Shown here one piece after another: positions 35,446 to 44,014 of a stretch of DNA of 52,070 nucleotides. The DNA comes from CAZNYN01 sp964422205 (GTDB lineage: Bacteria > Synergistota > Synergistia > Synergistales > Synergistaceae), in assembly GCA_964422205.1 (NCBI GenBank), contig CAYRAI010000015.1, positions 1-52,070 on the forward strand, in the 5' to 3' direction. Position numbers and translations under genes: made by a program. Positions within the stretch are counted from its first letter, which is position 1. Each line of letters begins with the position of its first letter. The notes under the pieces were generated by a model. It ran no database searches. It saw only the letters and a list, made by a program, of their open reading frames with translations, and was not told the DNA's origin.

Positions 35446-36756
35446 TTAGAATTTTGTGGGGAAAACTTTGGGCTCACTCAGTTCAACTGCCAGCGAGTCA
35501 AGAGCCACACCGACTCTGTGGTAGCGGAGAGTCCATTCCGCCTCTTTTGACATCTGCGGGTCGCCCAGCGGATAAGGTACGGAGACGGTCTGAACCATTC
35601 TGTTTGAACCGACTGTCTTCGCGACGTCTATAAGGTTGCACATTACGACAACGGGGATTCCTGTGCGCTCAATTTCTTTTGCCATCGTTGCACCGCAACG
35701 AGTACAGGTTCCTCAAGTGGCTGTCAGAACCACGGCATCAACATTTGCCTGTTTCAGCTCCGCCGCGATTTCGCGTCCGAACTTTGCGGCATAGTTCTGT
35801 GTCGTGCCTGTTCCTACCGTTGTATAGAAGTAATCGTGAAGCTTGGCGAATTTACCCTCTTTCTCATAAGCGCGCATTGCATCGACAGGTACGCCTCTGT
35901 CGGGAACTTTGCACATCGCTTCGGGGTCAAATCCTGCGTGAATTGTCTTGTACTCGCCTTCGGGCAGGGCGTCTTTGCCGGCTATATTGTACTTGCCCCA
36001 CTTCTGAGCCGACGCGCTCTGAATCCTGTCTGGGTTGTCGAAGGGAACGACACCGCTTGACGTTACAAGGGCTATCGTGCATTTGCTAAGGTCTTTTACA
36101 GGTGTTGCGGGCGGAATTCTGTCCATCTTCGGAATTACAAGTTCCGTCTGGTATGGTTCGCCGTTGAGTTTCTTAAGGAGCATGTCTATAACTCTGTCCG
36201 CGGCCATTACTCCGTTGGGTTCGGGCAGCTCATAGCGAATGCCGCGGGGGAAGTATCCCTCTTCCGCTGCGGGGCGAAGTTCCGCTTTTGCCGCTATCTT
36301 CTCGGCGAATGCCGCCATGAGCGTGAGGTCTTCCTTCATGAAGGTTGCTTTTCTGCCGCCTTTGAAGATGTAGCAGTTTGCTTTGTATTCGTCAACTCCG
36401 GGGTTCTCTTCGTTCATGGAAGTGATGACGGGTACGTTGTAGCGGTCTGCTATTGCTTTGCAAAGAAGTCCGCAGCCGACTCCGTAGCGTCCTGCCATGA
36501 AGGCGGGGCCTGCGAAGAAGATATCAAATTCTTTTTTGTCGAGCCATGCGAAAATTTCAGCCAGAGCCTCTTCCGTATGGTTTGTAATGTAGTTGTCTCC
36601 GCACACGAAGGTGTTTGTCACTTCGATGTTCGGCATCATATCGTTGAGCATAATCGAACAGCCTATAAGTCCCTCATGGAAGATGGGCTTACTGTCTGCG
36701 GCATCTTCACCGCCGACCTGGCCGAAGAACTGATTTATATAATGAACAGCTTTCAT
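35446..36756 (-). CDS. grdH: Selenoprotein subunit of component B, betaine (or glycine/sarcosine) reductase
   Basis: A 436-aa GrdB/GrdF/GrdH-family protein when the in-frame TGA at 35713-35715 is read as selenocysteine 348. Around it stand VVLTAT-U-GTCTRCGATMAKEIE, the family active-site motif. The N-terminus (MKAVHYINQFFGQVGGED) and FFAGPAFMAGRYGVGCG are typical. Component B binds the substrate, and GrdA then takes the carboxymethyl group as a Se-thioether. The start is ATG 36756 behind GGGAGGTGAA; the frame is open farther upstream into grdI but without a site. It lies 19 bases after grdI. Betaine rather than glycine specificity is inferred from the BCCT transporter next to it. Annotation pipelines often split this gene at the TGA. 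Confidence 0.93.
35686..35715 (-). promoter_or_regulatory. Bacterial SECIS-type element after the Sec codon
   Basis: Twelve bases after the TGA, the transcript contains CGTTGC-GGT-GCAACG, a perfect 6-bp stem (35700-35695 and 35691-35686) with a GGU loop. The loop begins 18 bases after the UGA and has G in its first two positions. Both agree with the known layout of bacterial SECIS elements recognised by SelB. Confidence 0.8.
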
Positions 36757-36775
36757 GAATTTCACCTCCCAAGAT

Positions 36776-38083
36776 TTAGAAATCAGCGCAGGTTCTCTTT
36801 GAGTAGCCGCTGATGTGGTTTGCGCAGAACATTCCGTTGTTCTCCATGACGCAGGAGCCGTCCGGGTTGATGCAGCCTTCCCAGCCGCCGGAGTTTCCGT
36901 CGCGTGCGAGAGCTTCAAGCTCGCCTATAACTTCCATTGCAGGCATGTCGTAGAACTGTGATACGTTGCCCGTGGATACGAGTGCGTTTGTCGCGGGGTT
37001 CATAGAAACGAGGGGCTGTGACGCTCCGTCTCTGCCTGTCGCTTCGTCCGAGATACCGACAGTCTTTATGCCGAGCCTTTCAAGCTCCACAAGCATTGCC
37101 GTGTAGTCTACGTCAGGGTTGCCGTAGCCCTCTTCGGCCACTACTGCCGCGGAAGCTCCGAGGCTTACAGCCATCTGACCGGCCATCTGGACGCAGCGTG
37201 TCTTTTCGTCCATCTTGGGGTTCAGAGTAGACATGATTACTCCGAGGAAGTTTATCGTCTTGCCGTGCTCGGCATAGAGACGCTTCACCATCGGGTTTGT
37301 GGAGAATTCGTAGGTTGACATCTTTGATGAGCTGGGCATGAAGCTGCCGGAAACCATGCAGCCGTCAAGAAGTTCGTTGGGGTGCATAAAGGTCGGGAGC
37401 ATTCTGTTGCCGTCCCATCCGTAGATGAGAGTGTTGTAGCCCAATGCTTCCATCTGTGTCTGAGGCTGAAGAACGTAGACTACGCCGGGAAGGGCCTTTG
37501 TCTTTTCGTCGCGGTCGGGGATTGCGGGAAGGTCGTAAACGTCAAGAATCTCCGGCTCCATGTCGCGCACGCACTGAGCTATATGTTCTGCAAGGCGCAT
37601 TGAAGCCCACCTGATTGCATGGTTTTTCTTCTGCTGCTCTCTCTGCTCGAAAAGCTCGTCCGTATCTGCTACGAGAACGAGGTTAACCATGTCTCCCCAG
37701 ATCGTGTGGTGCTGGTAGGGGCCTCCCATGTCGATAAGTCCGTCCTGGAATCCTCCCCAATGCTTGCCTACGGAAAGCAGCGTTGCATCGGCGAGTACGT
37801 GGGTTCTGCCCATTCCGGCCTGACCCAAGGGGCTTGTGGCTCCCGGATATGCGCCGATTCCGCCGCTCACCTTACATCTGAATTCAACGGATTCCTTAAC
37901 GGGGCAAAGTCTTACCATATCTCCCGGGCGAACTATAAGAAGCTCCGCCTCCGTAATGTGACTGTCTTCGCGTACAACGCGAAGGGCGTCTTCCTTATCC
38001 ACCGTCAGGATTCCTCCGCAATATGCGGTCTTGTCTCCGAAGACGATGTCTTTCACTTTGAAGCTGCCGATTTCAAGTCTCAT
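36776..38083 (-). CDS. grdI: Component B proprotein (alpha/beta) of betaine or glycine/sarcosine reductase
   Basis: A 435-aa GrdE/GrdG/GrdI-family proprotein. In the family it is cleaved before a Cys that becomes a pyruvoyl group; here that site is DGC242MVSGSFMP, at the same residue number as reported for GrdE of Eubacterium acidaminophilum. Cleavage would give subunits of about 241 and 194 residues. The pyruvoyl group binds the amine substrate for reductive deamination. ATG start behind AAGGAGGAG. It is the first gene of the minus-strand operon and diverges from a PucR-type regulator. GrdI is chosen over GrdE or GrdG by context only. Confidence 0.92.
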   Translation of the reverse strand: MRLEIGSFKVKDIVFGDKTAYCGGILTVDKEDALRVVREDSHITEAELLIVRPGDMVRLCPVKESVEFRCKVSGGIGAYPGATSPLGQAGMGRTHVLADATLLSVGKHWGGFQDGLIDMGGPYQHHTIWGDMVNLVLVADTDELFEQREQQKKNHAIRWASMRLAEHIAQCVRDMEPEILDVYDLPAIPDRDEKTKALPGVVYVLQPQTQMEALGYNTLIYGWDGNRMLPTFMHPNELLDGCMVSGSFMPSSSKMSTYEFSTNPMVKRLYAEHGKTINFLGVIMSTLNPKMDEKTRCVQMAGQMAVSLGASAAVVAEEGYGNPDVDYTAMLVELERLGIKTVGISDEATGRDGASQPLVSMNPATNALVSTGNVSQFYDMPAMEVIGELEALARDGNSGGWEGCINPDGSCVMENNGMFCANHISGYSKRTCADF

Positions 38084-38118
38084 TATTTCTCCTCCTTACA
38101 AATATATATTTTGTTAAT

Positions 38119-38146
38119 GTTTGTCCGAAGCAAAAGCTTCAAACAT
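38119..38146 (-). repeat. Hairpin in the grdI leader
   Basis: GAAGC-TTTT-GCTTC (38140-38127) with flanking TGTTT and AAACA that extend the stem across a small bulge, read on the minus strand. It lies 36 bases or more upstream of the grdI start. No T-run follows, so an attenuator role is uncertain. Confidence 0.35.
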
Positions 38147-38203
38147 GCCTTCGTAACTTTATTTACATTTAACTCCCTAAAGTCATTCAAGGACAATTGG
38201 GAA

Positions 38204-38227
38204 AAACGTGAATGTCGTGTCACGTTT
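38204..38227. promoter_or_regulatory. Perfect dyad, candidate operator between grdI and the PucR-type gene
   Basis: AAACGTGA (38204-38211), eight bases, TCACGTTT (38220-38227): both arms are exact reverse complements. It lies in the 219-base divergent region, 13 bases upstream of a candidate promoter for the regulator gene. A dimeric regulator such as the adjacent PucR-type protein is the obvious candidate ligand. Confidence 0.6.
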
Positions 38228-38240
38228 AGTACTAACGATG

Positions 38241-38269
38241 ATGTCAAAGGAATAGTGTCGGGGTACAAT
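38241..38269 (+). promoter_or_regulatory. Candidate promoter of the PucR-type regulator
   Basis: ATGTCA (38241-38246) and TACAAT (38264-38269) with 17 bases between; the -35 matches four of six and the -10 five of six consensus bases. The start codon is 34 bases downstream. Confidence 0.5.
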
Positions 38270-38302
38270 ACGGAGCGTTTCAAATTTTAAGGACACGGGG
38301 GA

Positions 38303-39421
38303 ATGTCTGTGTTTAGCGTTGATGATTTGCTGAGACTTTCAATTTTTGACGGAGCCTCTATTTTGGCGGGAGAGAGCGGTTTAGGCAGAGATGTCAAGTT
38401 TATCGACTTTATAGAGGTTCCGGATGCATATAGATGGCTTGCTAAGGATACATTTATATTTACTGCAGGTTATGCTTTTCGTGATACTCCCGATGCGCTC
38501 ACGGAACTTATCCGCGTTTACCTTTCCGGCGGTGTCTCAGGGTTCGGTATAAAACTTGGCAGATTTATCGACTTCCTGCCCGATGAAATTTATGAGATGG
38601 CAAACAGAGCCGGATTTCCAATCATATCTCTGCCTGAGGCCCTTCCCTATGCTGTTATAGCTAAGACCGTAATGCGTGAGATTTTTAAGCGCGAACAGGA
38701 AGAGCCTTTCAAAGAAGGTGATTGGGGCGAGGGGCTCTTTTTAATGGACAGAGATCCCGACGGAGCCATTGATATTCTTGAGATGCATGGATGGAACAGA
38801 GGAAGAAAAGTATGGGCACTGCAAATTAACGGGAGCTTTCCATCCGTTCCGGCTTTGGCCTCCAGGCCTCACCTTTTAAATTTTAAGGATAAGACGCGCA
38901 TTGCAGTTCTTGCAGAAGAGGGGGAAACCCCCGACAAGTTTCTTGAGTTTTTGAAGTCTGTGACATGCGGTATGTTCGACACCTCTCTGGTTTCCCTCTA
39001 CGGTCCCTGCTTAGTAGAGAAACTGCCCCTTGCATTTAAAAAAATTTCAGATGCTCAGTATGTCGCAATATCATTGGGACATACACAGGGATTTTTTACA
39101 TACACCCAGCTTGAGCTCCTTACACTTGTCTGCCGCTTTGCCGATAAAAAAAGTATTATCTTTTGTGCACAAAAGCTGCTCTCTCCCTTGATAGAAGAGG
39201 ACTCGCGCGGACACATGGAGCTTGTGCGGACTCTTTCCGTGTGGCTTGCCTGCGAAAGGTCGGTTCAAAGAGCCTCCTCTGTGCTGTACATACATAGAAA
39301 TACTCTTCGCTACAGGCTGAACAAGATAGAGACGTTCATACCTCTAAACGAGGATAATCTTTTTCTTTTACGGATAGCGCTTATGTTCTATTGTGCACCG
39401 AGCACAATTCATAATAAATAA
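38303..39421 (+). CDS. PucR-family transcriptional regulator
   Basis: A 372-aa regulator. The N-terminal PucR domain (about residues 1-130, SVDDLLRLSIFDGASILAGE and VSGFGIKLGRFIDFLPDEI) is a ligand-sensing module. The C-terminal PucR-type HTH is clear (VQRASSVLYIHRNTLRYRLNKIETF, about 330-354). The middle is poorly conserved. Such proteins often activate nitrogen or amino-acid catabolic genes next to them. It sits between the grdI operon and the OPT-AroM cluster and could control either or both. ATG start behind GGGGGA. Confidence 0.85.
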   Translation: MSVFSVDDLLRLSIFDGASILAGESGLGRDVKFIDFIEVPDAYRWLAKDTFIFTAGYAFRDTPDALTELIRVYLSGGVSGFGIKLGRFIDFLPDEIYEMANRAGFPIISLPEALPYAVIAKTVMREIFKREQEEPFKEGDWGEGLFLMDRDPDGAIDILEMHGWNRGRKVWALQINGSFPSVPALASRPHLLNFKDKTRIAVLAEEGETPDKFLEFLKSVTCGMFDTSLVSLYGPCLVEKLPLAFKKISDAQYVAISLGHTQGFFTYTQLELLTLVCRFADKKSIIFCAQKLLSPLIEEDSRGHMELVRTLSVWLACERSVQRASSVLYIHRNTLRYRLNKIETFIPLNEDNLFLLRIALMFYCAPSTIHNK

Positions 39422-39483
39422 CCTGTTCTGAAAAACATTGTACGCTTTCACTCTATGCCATAACATTTTCCACAAGGCTTGCC

Positions 39484-39489
39484 TATAAT
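39484..39489 (+). promoter_or_regulatory. Candidate -10 element of the OPT transporter gene
   Basis: A perfect TATAAT stands 24 bases before the start codon, with the AAGAGGAGG site in between. No clear -35 is visible at 17 bases, which would fit an activator-dependent promoter. Confidence 0.4.
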
Positions 39490-39513
39490 TACACGTCAAG
39501 AGGAGGAAAAAAA

Positions 39514-41151
39514 ATGGCAGAGAAAAAGCACGAATCAGTTAAAGCTTTTGAACCTGAAACATTTTTAGTAAGCGTTATTATTTCTATCTTATCCGCTGTT
39601 ATCTGTATGCAGATAATTGCCAGAATCGGGACAACTCCCAATACTTCCGTCATAGGGGCCTTGATGGCTATGGCCATTGCACGTGTTCCTATCGCATGTA
39701 TGTCAAAGTTCCGCAGCCTTGATCGCCAGAATCTCGTACAGACTATGAACTCGGGCGCGGGTTTTGCCGCCGCTAACTGCGGGCTGCTTGCAGTAGGTGT
39801 CGTTTTTGCCTTCGGCGATATGTCGCTCATATATCCGATGCTCATAGGTTCTACATTGGCGACTCTTATAGGTATGCACTTTGTTTATAGAATTTTTGAC
39901 TCGGAGCTATTCCCCGCAGACGCGGCTTGGGCTCCCGGTGTTGCCACGGCTCAGGCTCTTATAGCTGGAGATGAAGGCGGAGCCAAAGGTAAAACATTAC
40001 TCGGCGGTATAGTCATAGGTATCGCCGGAGCCGCCTGTAAAATTAAGCCGATGTTGGCCGGAGGCATTCCGATGGCCGGTATAGGTATCGCTTTTATAGC
40101 GAATCCTTTTGCTATGGGCGCCCTTGCCGTGGGGCTGCTTATTCGCGGCTACTATCCGAATATTGCTCCGATGCTTGTCGATATGGGCTTCTCCTCTCTT
40201 CCCCTTGATCTGGGCAAGACATACATTCCCCACGGATTTATGATTGGAGCGGGGTTCATCTCTCTTGTACAGGCACTTCTCACTATCTTCAAAAAGAAAT
40301 CACCCGATAAGAAGAACGCTTCGGGCGAATATGTTCCCACAGTCAGCAACGAATCCATGCGTAAGGCTATTGCTCTGCATACGGTTCTCTTCGTTATAGG
40401 CGCGTCTGCAATCGCCGTTGTTTCCGGAATCTGGGCGGATATGTCCGTCACAAAGCTGATAACATGGGTTATTTGGTGCGCGGTTTCCTCCGTTGTGGCT
40501 CCTGTGCTGGTCGGACTCTGCGCCATGTACTCAGGCTGGTTCCCCGGTTTTGCGATTACGGTTATATTCCTGAGCCTAGGTTTGTTCATGGGTTTCCCTG
40601 CGCCTGCTCTTGCCATAATGACAGGTTTTATCGCCAGTACGGGACCTTGCTTCGCAGACATGGGTTTTGACCTTAAGACCGGTTGGATTATCCGCGGCAA
40701 GGGCAGTGACCTGGCATATGAACTGGATGGAAGAAAGCAGCAGATATACCTTGAGCTTATAGGCGGATTGCTCGCGATGGGAGTAGTTGCGGCTCTTATG
40801 AATATGCACTTCAAGCAGGATCTTATCCCCCCTGTCAGCCGTGTTTTTGCCGCAACAATCAAAGCAGGTTCGCATCCTGAAATTCTGCGTGAGATGATGA
40901 TGTGGGCAATTCCGGGCGCAATACTTCAGCTTATCGGCGGTTCTAAAAAAGCACTGGGTATTCTCTGCGCTACCGGTCTTTTGATAAAGAATCCGATATA
41001 CGGAGTGGGACTTGTCATCGCCCTTATAATCCGCAAGATTTACTACGAAAAGCACAAGGATTCCATGGAGCTATACGGAGCAGGATTTGTCGCCGGAGAC
41101 GGTATTTACGGCTTCTTCTTTGCTATAGGCCGAAGCTTCGGACTGTGGTAG
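39514..41151 (+). CDS. OPT/YSL-family oligopeptide-type transporter
   Basis: A 545-aa integral membrane protein with about fourteen membrane segments. It resembles the oligopeptide transporter (OPT) superfamily: NLVQTMNSGAGFAAANCGLL, FPADAAWAPGVATAQALIAGD, and repeated Gly/Ala-rich helices. Members import small peptides, glutathione-like compounds or metal chelates by proton symport. ATG start behind AAGAGGAGG. First gene of the OPT-racemase-DUF917-DUF1177-AroM-M29 cluster, so it probably imports the substrate that the enzymes downstream degrade. The substrate is unknown. Confidence 0.85.
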   Translation: MAEKKHESVKAFEPETFLVSVIISILSAVICMQIIARIGTTPNTSVIGALMAMAIARVPIACMSKFRSLDRQNLVQTMNSGAGFAAANCGLLAVGVVFAFGDMSLIYPMLIGSTLATLIGMHFVYRIFDSELFPADAAWAPGVATAQALIAGDEGGAKGKTLLGGIVIGIAGAACKIKPMLAGGIPMAGIGIAFIANPFAMGALAVGLLIRGYYPNIAPMLVDMGFSSLPLDLGKTYIPHGFMIGAGFISLVQALLTIFKKKSPDKKNASGEYVPTVSNESMRKAIALHTVLFVIGASAIAVVSGIWADMSVTKLITWVIWCAVSSVVAPVLVGLCAMYSGWFPGFAITVIFLSLGLFMGFPAPALAIMTGFIASTGPCFADMGFDLKTGWIIRGKGSDLAYELDGRKQQIYLELIGGLLAMGVVAALMNMHFKQDLIPPVSRVFAATIKAGSHPEILREMMMWAIPGAILQLIGGSKKALGILCATGLLIKNPIYGVGLVIALIIRKIYYEKHKDSMELYGAGFVAGDGIYGFFFAIGRSFGLW

Positions 41152-41180
41152 GTTTTGCCGGTTAGCTTCTAAAATAAACT

Positions 41181-41223
41181 AAGAGCGAAAACACCGTGTA
41201 TTAAAACTCGGATTTTCGCTCTT
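41181..41223 (+). terminator. Hairpin after the OPT gene, possible attenuator
   Basis: AAGAGCGAAAA (41181-41191) pairs with TTTTCGCTCTT (41213-41223), an 11-bp stem with a 21-base loop that contains an inner CCG/CGG pairing. Only short T-rich sequence follows. It lies inside the probable operon, eight bases before the next ribosome binding site, so it may reduce downstream expression or protect the OPT mRNA end. Confidence 0.6.
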
Positions 41224-41246
41224 TATGTAAAGGAGAGTCGGAAATT

Positions 41247-41906
41247 TTGAAAACACCGCGCTTAGGGCTTATAAGAGTCTTGACAACAGACAACCTTGAC
41301 CTGCTCCAATCTCACGAAAAAATAATCAAGCGCGCCATGCCGTGGATAAGCGTAGATTCACGCTGCATCCCTGACCAGTTTGACGGTGTACACGACGATG
41401 CAAGTGAAGCCGCTGCGATACCTAAGGTTGTGGCTCTCGGACGTAAATTTCAAGAAGAAGGCTTTGACGCAGTATATGTAAGCTGTGTAGGTGATCCCGG
41501 AGTCGAAATTCTGCAAAGGGAGCTTTCCATCCCAGTTATAGGTGCAGGAAGAGCCACAGGGCACAGCATAAGAGCATACGATATACCTGTCGGTGCGCTC
41601 AGCATCACGGACGAAGCACCCGGAGTCACCCCTTCCATACTGGGTAATCTCCTCATAAAGACTGTCCGTCCTGAAAATATACATACCACTTTGGATCTTT
41701 TCAGACCCGAAGCGGAGGACGAACTCGTTGTCGCAGGCGAAGAATTAAAAGCTCTAGGAGCCAGAGGCATTATGCTGGCCTGTACCGGACTTGCAACAAT
41801 AGGAATTGCTCCAAAGCTCAGAGAACGCCTCGGTATCCCTATTTTTGACCCGCTTCGCTGCGCCATAGGCGCTATATACTCCGTTCTTTGGACAGAAGAG
41901 CAATAG
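41247..41906 (+). CDS. Asp/Glu/hydantoin racemase-family protein
   Basis: A 219-aa protein of the two-cysteine racemase fold. C80 in VYVSCVGDPG and C179 in LACTGLATIG take the places of the paired catalytic Cys that abstract and donate the alpha proton from opposite faces. The family includes aspartate, glutamate and hydantoin racemases and maleate isomerases; the substrate cannot be read from sequence. TTG start behind AAGGAGAG. It is followed by DUF917 after 12 bases. Confidence 0.8.
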   Translation: MKTPRLGLIRVLTTDNLDLLQSHEKIIKRAMPWISVDSRCIPDQFDGVHDDASEAAAIPKVVALGRKFQEEGFDAVYVSCVGDPGVEILQRELSIPVIGAGRATGHSIRAYDIPVGALSITDEAPGVTPSILGNLLIKTVRPENIHTTLDLFRPEAEDELVVAGEELKALGARGIMLACTGLATIGIAPKLRERLGIPIFDPLRCAIGAIYSVLWTEEQ

Positions 41907-41918
41907 GGGGCGAAAATT

Positions 41919-43010
41919 TTGTCAAAACTTGTACTGACACAAGAACATGTTGAAGCCGCCCTTATCGGCGGATGTTTCCTCGGCGGAGGCGGAGGCGGCT
42001 CTATGGCAAAGGGGCGCGCGCTTGCGGAAAGAGCACTCGCCGCAGGAACTCTTACCATGATTTCCGCAGACGAAATAGATGATGATGCGATTCTGCTCAC
42101 GAGCTCTGCTGTGGGCGCACCCGCCGCAAAGGACGCTTATGCGGCCCCCGATACAGCCACAAGAGTGGTTGAACTCCTGGAGCAAGTAGGAATTGGAAAA
42201 CCAAGCGGACTTATAACAAATGAAAACGGGGGCGGGTCCACATTCAACGGCTGGCTTCCCGCCGCAGTCAGCGGACTGCCGTTTGTGGATCTTCCCTGCA
42301 ACGGACGGGCACATCCAACCGGAATGATGGGCGGCATGGCTCTGCACCGCGACAAAAATTATACATCCTACCAATCCTCGGCAGGCGGTAAGCGTGAAAA
42401 CGGCACTTACATAGAGTCTCTATTTATTGGTTCGATAGAATCTGCCTCGGCTCTTGTTAGGCAGAGCGCAGTTCGTGCAGGTGGGCTGGTATCCGTGGCA
42501 AGAAACCCTATCACAGCGGGCTACGCGAAGAAGTTCTGCGCACCCGGAGGTGTGATGCTGGCGATAGAAGTAGGCAGGAAAATGCAGGAGGCTTCAAAAC
42601 GCAAAGCGTGCGCCTCTGCGGAGGCTGCTGCGGATTTTCTAGGCGGAAGTGTCATTGCATATGGAAGCGTTGACGGAATAGAACTCATTACAGAAGGCGG
42701 ATTTGACCACGGAACTGTCAACGTCGGAGGTTTGGAGATGACCTTCTGGAATGAATTTATGACTGCGGATATGGACGGAAAAAGACTGGGCACCTTCCCG
42801 GACCTTATCATGACCGTCGATGCGGAGACAGGGCTGCCCGTTACCACAGCGGAGATATCAAAAGGGCAGAACGTTATTGTCGTGCTTGTTCCCGCACGGA
42901 ATCTCCCGCTCGGCGCGGGCATGTACTGCCGCGAACTTATGGCGCCTGTGGAAGAAATAGTACGCCGCCCCATACTCAGCTACTTTACACTCGAACATCC
43001 GTACCTTTAA
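41919..43010 (+). CDS. DUF917 family protein
   Basis: A 363-aa protein of the DUF917 family, recognisable from the glycine-rich start LIGGCFLGGGGGGSMAKG (about residues 13-30) and the NENGGGSTFNGWLPAAVSG and NGRAHPTGMMGG blocks. DUF917 proteins often accompany or fuse with hydantoinase/oxoprolinase-type enzymes and amino-acid transport, so a role with cyclic or acylated amino acids is plausible. The reaction is unknown. TTG start behind AGGGGGCG. Confidence 0.82.
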   Translation: MSKLVLTQEHVEAALIGGCFLGGGGGGSMAKGRALAERALAAGTLTMISADEIDDDAILLTSSAVGAPAAKDAYAAPDTATRVVELLEQVGIGKPSGLITNENGGGSTFNGWLPAAVSGLPFVDLPCNGRAHPTGMMGGMALHRDKNYTSYQSSAGGKRENGTYIESLFIGSIESASALVRQSAVRAGGLVSVARNPITAGYAKKFCAPGGVMLAIEVGRKMQEASKRKACASAEAAADFLGGSVIAYGSVDGIELITEGGFDHGTVNVGGLEMTFWNEFMTADMDGKRLGTFPDLIMTVDAETGLPVTTAEISKGQNVIVVLVPARNLPLGAGMYCRELMAPVEEIVRRPILSYFTLEHPYL

Positions 43011-43039
43011 AAATAAAACTTATAATCGGAGGTATTATC

Positions 43040-44005
43040 ATGTCACTTCTGCACACAATGAAAGCGCTGGACCTTCTTGATTCATCATTCGTTTCTGGCG
43101 AGAGCGTAAAAGCAGCTCTCACGGCTGCGGGTATCAAAGCGGAAAATATATCCGTCAAAACCGTATCCGGCCCCACAGGCAAGAGCACGGACTTTGTCAA
43201 AGTTTGGTTCTACGGCACAGAAGGCCGCCACGCGGGCGGCAGCGCACCAACGATAGGCATAGTCGGACGTCTCGGCGGAATAGGCGCGCGTCCCGACAGA
43301 GTCGGACTCGTTTCCGATGCAGACGGAGCGGTGTCCGCAGTAGCTATTGCGATGAAGCTCGGAGATATGGCGCAGAGGGGCGACCTGCTCAAAGGCGACG
43401 TCTTTGTATCGACACACATCTGCCCGACGGCGCCCACAAAGCCGCATGATCCGGTGCCCTTCATGGGTTCTCCAATAAACATGACGATAGCAAACCGCGA
43501 AGAAATGTCCGAAGACCTTGACGCGGTGCTATCCATCGACACGACTCGCGGCAACAGAGTCATCAACCACAGAGGCTTTGCCATTTCGCCGACGATAAAA
43601 GAGGGCTGGATTCTCCGCACAAGTGAAGACCTTCTCGAAATAATGACATACACCACAGGCAAATCACCGGTGGTATTCCCGATAACCATGCAGGACATCA
43701 CGCCCTACGGCAACGGCGTATACCACTTAAACAGCGTGCTCCAGCCCTGCACGGCGACAAAAGCTCCCGTCGTGGGAATCGCACTTACAGCCGAAACAAT
43801 GGTTCCCGGCTGCGGAACAGGCGCGTCGCAGCCCATTGACATAGAGGGCGCGGTGCGCTATGCAATCGAAGTCGCAAAGGCATTCGGAGAGGGCAAATGC
43901 TCCTTCTACAGCAAGGATGATTTTGACACCTGCGTCAAGAGATACGGAGAGATGACACGCCTTCAGGGAATGGGCGACCTTCCCCCGGCAGACCCGGACG
44001 CATAG
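43040..44005 (+). CDS. DUF1177 family protein, possible metal hydrolase
   Basis: A 321-aa DUF1177 protein. Strongly structured motifs: GRLGGIGARPDRVGLVSDAD (D93, D95), FVSTHICPTAPTKPHDPVPF (H126, C128), LSIDTTRGN (D167) and TMVPGCGTGASQPIDIEGA. The spaced Asp/His set looks like a metal site and the SDADGA segment recalls M20/M28-type peptidases, but that is my inference. ATG start behind CGGAGG. The gene is tightly packed with its neighbours. Confidence 0.82.
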   Translation: MSLLHTMKALDLLDSSFVSGESVKAALTAAGIKAENISVKTVSGPTGKSTDFVKVWFYGTEGRHAGGSAPTIGIVGRLGGIGARPDRVGLVSDADGAVSAVAIAMKLGDMAQRGDLLKGDVFVSTHICPTAPTKPHDPVPFMGSPINMTIANREEMSEDLDAVLSIDTTRGNRVINHRGFAISPTIKEGWILRTSEDLLEIMTYTTGKSPVVFPITMQDITPYGNGVYHLNSVLQPCTATKAPVVGIALTAETMVPGCGTGASQPIDIEGAVRYAIEVAKAFGEGKCSFYSKDDFDTCVKRYGEMTRLQGMGDLPPADPDA

Positions 44006-44014
44006 GATAATACC

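Noticed and set aside
35713..35715. Premature stop suggesting a pseudogene in grdH
   Set aside because: The protein continues in frame with the conserved family sequence on both sides, at the known selenocysteine position, and with a fitting hairpin.
36757..36918. 54-residue N-terminal extension of grdH
   Set aside because: It overlaps the end of grdI, has no ribosome binding site and no family similarity; a strong GGGAGGTGAA precedes ATG 36756.
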